Of a stretch of DNA of 60,000 bases, positions 45,201 to 54,200 are shown one piece after another; within the stretch, counting starts at the first letter, position 1, and each line of letters opens with the position of its first letter. The DNA lies in assembly GCA_903813345.2 (NCBI GenBank), contig CAIIXF020000009.1:15899759-15959758 (forward strand), in the 5' to 3' direction. Made by a program: the position numbers and the translations under genes. The notes under the pieces are model-generated. The model was given only the letters and a program-made list of their open reading frames with translations, ran no database searches and was not told the origin of the DNA. The stretch is from Owenia fusiformis. Taxonomy: Eukaryota; Annelida; Polychaeta; Sabellida; Oweniidae.

Positions 45201-48200
45201 TATACAATTTATACAAAAAACTTGTTATTTACATATGTTATAATATACTTTAGGTGTGATGCATCCAAAATGTTAATCCCCAGGCAAGTTTAAGTTTTTG
45301 AATGATTTCGTAATAAAACTTCCAACTTGCTTTTGCACATATTTATCTTTTGAAGAAATTAACATAATGAATGTATTTTCAGGATCATGTTGATCAACAT
45401 TAATTTTGCTAGTGATGTTGTCAAACAATATTCTTCTATTTTCTCTATGTATTTGGCATTTAATCATGAAATGAACCTCATTTTCTATTTCCCCACAAAA
45501 GTTACACAATCTTTCATATTCAGGTTTTGGCCGTGGTTTTACATGTCTACCCAGTTCTATTTGTAATCTATGTGAACTTAATCTCAGTTGTGAAATTGAT
45601 TGCCTGTGATTTTTGTTTTGAAGGCTTAAATATTGTTCTCTTTCGAAAATTGTTTTGAATTTAATGTATGTTCTTAAAACTGGGTATAATTGTAAATCAC
45701 ACTTCCATTTCTCCTTATAATTTTGGTGCAATGTTTCAGTTAGATTCTTTTTGAATACATAGTCATCATCAACAACTTGTTCATTCCAAGTGCTTTCAAG
45801 ATTACAATCTTTTAAAATATTATGAACCTTACTTGACCAAGTATTTTTAAATCCTAAACTGTACATTTCATAGTCATATAGATATGCTTTATATAATTAG
45901 ATTCGGATCTTCTTTGTTAAAGTCCATAGACTTTGTGCATTGAATAGTTGACATTTTGAATACATTTGTAAAATCTTTATCCCACGTTTGATTATACAGT
46001 TATACAGTGATGTGACGTAATTTTAATTGAATATATAGTGGTATTCACTAAAAATGACGTCACTGCCAGTGAATACACTCTTCAGACGTTTTCTAAACAG
46101 GGAGACATGGAATACCTCTAGATATTTCTAGAATATTTACTTGATCTTTTTCATATTTTTACAACTTGCTAATGATACTCTTAGGCTACTTTGTACAAAT
46201 TCTCAGTGAATTTGGTTGATCAGTTGCTGAGAGAATACTTGTCAAGTGTCTCATTTCTTTTGGGACGCCCAATATATTGGGTTTATCAAGAGGGATGATA
46301 TCATGTGACACATTGCTTATTGTTTAATTGACCTTTGTAAGAATAATGCAGATGTGGACCATATTAAGAGGTACCCTTGGTGTTGCTCTATTCATCCTGA
46401 TTTTCGTTATCTCACCTGACAGAATCTGCCTGTATACCCTTGCCTGCAGGTACATTCAAAGTCATCTATTAGGTCTGTGCAGTTCTTTGTCCCATTTGCC
46501 ACACATCCCCCATCTTGACACTCATTTATGTTTACATTGCACATAGCTGTAAACAGAAACATTTTTGTTTAAACAAGCAATAGAAAGATGGATGAAACAT
46601 TAAAATAAATACCGTATTCGCCGTAAAAAGCGCCCAGGGCGCTTTTGAAATTGAAATTCCCATTGTAACTAGTGGTGCAACTCGCAAGAAAAATGCTACT
46701 CGAGTAGAAAGTGTGAAAATGCCACTGTAATCGAGTACCACTCTCAAAAATGAGGGAAAAATAAAAAATAAATAAAAAACTCACCTAGTCGACTGTTTGA
46801 AGACCAAATAGATACAATTTCTTCGTTTCTTCTATATGTTATTGATGTTATACATAGTTTGTATCAATTTAGTGAGAATAAATGTAGTTATTCATGCCAT
46901 AATTGTGTTTGTTTGTTTGTTTTTAAATATTTTCATTCTGTTTCCGGAATCGATACTTTGTTTCGTTCAGTGCATCCAAAAATGATCATCATTCCCGGGG
47001 TTTAAAACACTTCATAATAAAACATGCCTACTCGAGTTTGAAAAAACGTACTCGAGTAACTATCTTGGACAGGTTCAACGAGGTAGTGGCGAGTACTGGC
47101 ATTCGAGTTGCACCACTAATTGTAACCCATTACAAAGAGCGCCCATATATGAGAGAAGTCAAAAATCCCCGGGAATTTCATGTATGGGAATTTTTCCTGC
47201 CAAAATGCCTTATTTGCAACGAAAGTGACAGCATATTTTTATAATAATGATATGTATCGTTATTGGAGAGAATAGGGTAAAGATCGCTTAAATAAAACAA
47301 GAATTTAACTATATTGACAGTGATTGAAGAACTCTCCAGCAGAGCCCCTCGAGGTGAAGGAATTGTTTTCCAATTATCTTCAATATTTCCGCTATAGACT
47401 GTTAGATATCGATCTAAAGTTATACCTTATTTTTTTAATTTGATGACAGATCATCATTTTTCGTGTAAAAGTCATGTAAAAGTCGAGAAATCTTAAAAAG
47501 AAACAAGAAAAATCACGACCTTGACAATCGCTAGTTAGTAAAATGTCGAAACAAAACTCTGAAATGTGATCATTTCCTTCATTCATTATGGATATTTTGA
47601 GATAATATTAGCTTAGTATGATGTGGTACGCACCCACTGATAGATATTTATTGGGAGGATGCATCGAATTACAAAATGCGTCATGTTTTCTGCATTTTAG
47701 TGTAAGTACTCTATTATCGCCCACTATATTTCTTCGAAAGATTTGATTTTTTTGATATATTCATTGATACTTAGTCATTCCTCGATATTTCTTGATCTCT
47801 GTGAAGCGGGTTGGGCGCTTATTACGGTTGGGCGCTTATTACGGCGATTACGGTAGTGTTATTTATTATATACCACACATGTATTCTACATACTCATTGG
47901 CTTATCCAATCCATGGTCACATGATATGAAATAGATGAACTTATTCCCTGGAAAGTCCTATATCCCTGCTAAGAGGGAAGATGAAAAGTACTAATCATCA
48001 GCTTGGTCATGTGACCAGTCATTATTACTTTTTATCTTCCTTGTTATTTGGGATTATAGGAGTTGAATGGCAAAATGCCTTTAAATGCCAATAAGAACCT
48101 GTAAGCATTAAATATCGAAATTAAAATACTTTTTATTTCGATTTTCAGATTACCCTCTGGAATATCCTGGATATTCCCTCAAGAAAAATAATTTGGACTA

Positions 48201-51200
48201 TTTCCCTCAATGGCAGTCACTGGAGTATTTGTTAAACAGTTCATTTTCAGAATATCTGGGTTTTGAGACTCTCAGTCCATATTAGACATGATGAACTCTC
48301 CCCATTTTTGCATACAACCCCAGCTCAAAATCCCCCTTCCACTCTTTTTCCACCATTGCTTGAATGCTATATTTAATCTATCTAATCTATTTTTGTGGCA
48401 ATTAGCACTTGAATTTGGGGATGACTACATGTACCTTATCATGTACTTACTGTTTTCGAAACCTGGTGTGCATGTACATGAATAGTTCCCAATATCATCC
48501 ACACAAGTGGCACCATTCTCACAAAGATGTCCAACACAATCATCAATATTATGCTGACAGAAAGAGCCAGAGTAACCTGGCATACATGTGCAGTTGTGTG
48601 TCCCCGTTCCATTCTCACATATTCCACCATTCTGACAGGTTATGTTTTCACAGTAATTTTGTGGTACACATAATGGACTTTCTCCAGTTACTGAAAGCAA
48701 TTATGCACAGTGCTGCCATAACAGAACAAAATAAACCATTTCATAGCTTTTCTGTTCTTAAAATCCATGTTACACAATATCCTCTATAGATTGGAACGAT
48801 TTTTGCAGAACAAAGGGCAATTCCACTTACACAGGTTTTACACAACTATATTAATACTTAAGATGTGCAGCTTTGAATGAAAATTTATTTACATATCTAT
48901 TGTTCAAATCAAGGTTTCATTGTTCTAAGCTAGGATTTATCCAACTCAAATGCTACTCTTGGATTGTGTTGGGTATGGCCATACATCTCATGGCCATGGT
49001 TTAGAATTTTTCTATGTAAACCCTTCAAGAAGAAGTTTTATCAAATATTTAATTTGAATTTTATTTAATGCCAAGAATAAACTAACAGGAGCCATTAAAA
49101 GTTTAAAAAAGCCTAACGATTTAGGTTTCATCCACATCATGTAGAGTACATACTTGGCTTTGGATAAAAAACCTCCTACCTCATACCCACCTACCCACAT
49201 ATGTGGAACATGATACAGTCTTTGAAGGGTTCAATTTTAAAGATCTTAGTTTATTGGATCTTAGTTTATGATGAATTATAGATGCATTTGTAACCACCAC
49301 CCCATACTGTTAAACCAGTGTATTCCTTCAGTTATGTAATTCCTTGATGGATCACGATGTAACTACCCTTGATAGCAAGGTGTTACTACATCCCAGCTGG
49401 GTTTCAATTCCCACTGCATCGAATTTAGCACACTTTCTTTCAACTTCTTTATCTGGCTTATTGGACCTATGCTCGCAATCGTTAATTATTCCCCTGGGGC
49501 GCCCTCGGGTCATTACACATTAAAATGCATCCATATGCCTTTAATTATGGATCTGTCATATGTCTAGTCATAAAATAAAGCCTGCATTGTAGAAATGTTA
49601 ATAATTTGAGCTATTTTGAAATTTCATAATCTTTAAAATTGAACCCTTCAATTGTTCCATGTAGGTGGGTATGAGGTAGGAGGTTTTTTATACAAAGCCT
49701 ACATACAGTACTTACCATTGCATACACAAATTGTGTTATTTGAGGCATAGAGATCAACGCATGAGCCTGCATTGTTGCACATCTCACCTACACATGGGTC
49801 CCCCCTAACCTCACATCTAGGCCCACTGTACCCTGGGGGGCAGGAACAGTTAAAGGCATTATGGAAATCATTACATGTTCCACCATTCAGACATGGTGAA
49901 GAGGCACACTCATCTGAAAATTACATTGATGCATGTACAAATGTATAACATGACATCCTAAATTCACAATATAAAATCAAATAAGCAATTTTGTCCATGT
50001 AGTTAGTATTATGGTTTAGTTTGTTTTAAGTGACTAATGTATCATGTAATTGATATGAATGGGAATAAAATATGTCATGATAATACACACCAGTACTTCT
50101 CTCAGCATAGATATATCCAGGACATGTAGTGTTCAGACTCACAGCCTTAGAATCAGCAGTGTACAAGGTACATATGAGCTCATCTACTTTGTAATGAATT
50201 GAGAGGCACTGGAAGGTCTCTTCATCATCACAGCGTTGTTTGCACTTAGCTGCATTGTCAATGCCTGTTAAGACATACTCACTGCTTCCCACGTGACATG
50301 TGTCACTTATAGTATGCCATATGTAGCCTAGAATATAAGCAATATCTTGATTCTGATAAAAAGAAATTATATTGACCTCATTACAGGTGTTGAAATAATG
50401 GCACCATTAATTTACTTGCATTAGAGGATACATGTTCTATGATTTCTACATAATATTCATTCTCAAGAAAGAAACGAAATGCAATAGAACTCAATCTCTA
50501 CAAAATTATATTTTGTACAGTAAAGAAGGTGTCTTACCTGGATTGTAAGATCCATTCTTTAGCGATAGATTTACGTCAAGATTTACTTCAATAAGTTATG
50601 AGAGAAATATGCTCTTATTTTCTTAGTTTTCAATATCCCGTTGGGAATCATAAGGATGGCATATGTACATTTTGGATTAAAAAATAAAAATGAGGAAAAT
50701 ATCAAAAAATGCGATTCGACTTTTGCTAATTAAGTAAGGACTAATTAAAAAATTGATGTATTCCACCGAACAGTTGATTCTAGATGTGAAAAACTTAATT
50801 CTTTATATGACAAACTTACCAAAGTCATTTGCTATCTGGCAGGTTGCGCCACTGTAGCCAAGGAAACAGTCACATATATATCTTGCAGGGGATATAGCAG
50901 AGCAGTTGCCATGGCTACTACAAGGACTTGTGATGTTACATGGATCATTAGTCACATTACATCTAAAAAACATATCAGGACACATGTCACAAATATATAT
51001 ATATATGTATGTAACAGCTATTTAATATCAGTTTGAAGCAAACAAACCTTGAACTGTTCTCTTAATTACAATGGTACCATTCAAACCCAGAGTGACGTCC
51101 ACTTGCTTGTGGTATCGTAGCTAACATTTGTCAGTGATAACACAAACAAACAAGATAGGATCTGGATTCTGGATAGAACTGAATATGTAACTTCATGTAG

Positions 51201-54200
51201 AGGGAAAATTACTTAATTACCTCATTACCTAATTACCAACTACACAAAAGATCTAACTGAGTAAAATGGTAGTCTATTAAATACAATAAAAAAATAACAC
51301 ACAAAACTCCAGTGAGGCCTTCTCCTTGAGGACACAAGCAGTTGTAGCCCAGGTCCAGATCTTGACACATAGCATCATTCTGGCACTGATTGCTCACGCA
51401 TCCATCTATCTGGTCCTCACATAGTGTACCATTGAAGCCTGGATACAAAACAGTTGTTCTTTAAAGTTGATGGATTAAATTTAAATGCATTGAATATTCT
51501 TAAACATTATTCTAGTAAATACATGTATCAAACACACAAACTATTAAAGACGAACACTGATGGAAAAGCAATATCAACCTAATACTGCTTCTACATTACC
51601 ATTCACTAAGGGTTATATACTGGGAGGTTTTGGATACAAGGTTTATCTTGAGGATATCATATATCTGCCCCATCAGTGCCTCAAGCGGGACCTACATATA
51701 TACTGGTACAGGTAAAATGCATTGAGCCTGTCAACAAATATGACAGTTATTTCTAGGTACATGTATTATCAACTCAAAACTCATCTTAGTATGAAAAAAA
51801 TGTGATCTTGTTTTACTTGTCATTTTTTCTCAATATTTCATGTCATATTATCTTAAGGTTTCTGGATCTCCCACTCACCTGGCAAACATGTACAGTTGAA
51901 TGAGTCAATGCCATCCATACAAGTAGCACCATGGAAACATGGCTGAGAAGCACAGTCATCTATATTCTCAGCACAAAAAGCTCCAGTGAACCCTAAAATA
52001 CATTCACATACATGAACATTGTAAATATACGAGTACATGTAACAAGATATCTGACCATGTGGCACCTGTGGTGTGCTCATTTCAATCTGGCACTGCATCC
52101 TTCCCAACTTCCTTTGGAACATCTCATTACAATTCATTTTTAAAGCTGCTGTTTGCCCCGAAACGCAATCTTGGGTTGTTTCGGGGGTGAACTTTATCGT
52201 TTTGAGCTTAATGAAAGATTATAGAATGATGAACAAATGGGGCAAATCTTGTGTATAAATACTTACGATAAATGTGTCATTTCAAAGATTGTTCATTGAA
52301 TTGCTTCGATTGGTGACGACGATATGATTTTGGAAAGGTTTCTAAATTAAGAACGTGACGTCACTTCCGAATTATAGCATTCAACATAAGTAGCGTTTAA
52401 TTACTCCTATCATTCATATTAACTAGGTGGCCTTGCGGTAGAGTTCTCGCTCAACACGCACTCACTTTTTTATTTTTTTAACTAAATGATTGTTCTTTGA
52501 TATTACGCAGAAAAAACAATTTTTATTTACATAAACTTTATATGAGAGCTTGAAAATGTAAAAACAATATATGTCAACATATTGCGTTTTGGAGTGATGT
52601 GCAGGTTTAAGTGAAAAGTAATACGCAGCTCAGGGTTCTCACAAAAAAATTTTAGACCCCAGATTTTTCGCGTCATCACGACAAATCCTCTCAATTGTAT
52701 GAATTTCAACTTATACAAAGCTTTACCTTTGACATCTCAAACTTCGAGACATTTGAGATTAGAGATTGGAAATATGGAAGATTATTCAGACTTGCCAACC
52801 TAAAATGAAAATTTTCGGGAGATTTAAAAAAATTTGTGGTACTTTTACGGGAGTTTTTTTCAGGTAAATTTTGAAAAAAACGGGAGTTTTTCGGGAGATT
52901 TTGAAAAAACTGGAGTTTTTACGGGAGATTTTGAAAAAAACGGGATTTTTTACGGGAGATTTTTTAAAAAAGGTATTTTTTGCGGTAAATTTTAAAAAAC
53001 ATGACTTTTTTACGGAAGATTTCAGAAAAAACGGGAGTTTTTGCGGTAGGTTCTGAAAAAACGGGAGTTTTACTGTAGATTTCTGAAAAAACTGGAGTTT
53101 TTTTGCGGTAAATTTTGAAAAAAACGGGAGTTTTTCGGGAGATTTTGAAAAAACTGGAGTTTTTACGGGAGATTTTGAAAAAACTGGAGTTTTTACGGGA
53201 GATTTTGAAAAAACTGGAGTTTTTACGGGAGATTTTGAAAAAACGGGATTTTTTTACGGGAGAATTTTTAAAAAAGGTATTTTTCGCGGTAAATTTTAAA
53301 AAACGTGACTTTTTTACGGAAGATTTCAGAAAAAACGGGAGTTTTTGCGGTAGGTTCTGAAAAAAACGGGAGTTTTTACAGTAGGTTTTGAAAAATGGGA
53401 GTTATTGCGGTAGATTTTTAAAAAAAACTGGAGTTTTTAGGTAGATTTCTGAAAAAACTGGAGTTTTTACGGTAGATTCTGAAAAAACGGGAGTTTTTAC
53501 GGTAGAATTCTGAAAAAACTGGAGTTTTTACTGTAGATTTCGGAAAAAAACTTGAGTTTCAACGGTAGATTTCTGAAAAAACGGGAGTTTTTACTGTAGA
53601 TTTCGGAAAAAACTGGAGTTTTTACAGTAGGTTTTGAAAAATGGGAGTTTTTGCGGTAGAAAAAGGAGTTTTTACGGTAGATTACGGCAATTTGAATCAT
53701 GGGAATGAAGTACTTTTAAGTTATTTATGAAAGTATCGATAGTGAACCATGGGAGCCAATCCTTCTTGGAGTAAAAGAAAGAAGCGTGCCTGCAATAATC
53801 AAGGTCACAAATTTGTCAAATTCCTTTTAAATACAGTAGATTTCAACAGCAAAAAACGGAGATTTTACGGGAGTTAAACCAAGAATACGGGAGATTTTAC
53901 GGGAGTTATACCAGAAAACGGGAGATTTTACGGGAGTTATACCCAAGAATATGGGAGATTTTACGGGAGTTATACCAGAATACGGGAGATTTCATGGGAG
54001 ATTTCAGCAAAAATAAGGGAGATATTTTTTTTAAAAATTACGGGAGATTTTAGTAGAAATACGGTACGGGAGTTTACGGGAGTTTTTACGGGAGAAAACG
54101 GTACGGGAGTTTGGTATTTTTTTCGGAAAAACAAAAAATTTACGGGAGAATTCCGTAAAAAAACGGGAGGTTGGCAAGTCTGTTATTTGCTTATTTAATC

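Larger units (their letters stand above)
42458..46415 (-). other. 4-kb intron full of hairpin elements and a LINE fragment
   Basis: Besides the items listed separately, 43150-43420 holds a smaller inverted pair (GAGATTGTCCCC at 43217 against GGGGACAATCTC). Segment 42744-42810 looks like an exon but is out of phase with its neighbours. Several short repeats of GATATCACAC-type words fill 44630-44860. Confidence 0.5.

Noticed and set aside
52871-53700. Lysine/phenylalanine-rich open frames on both strands
   Set aside because: They come from the GGGAGTTTTTACGG minisatellite inside the 52798-54182 element.
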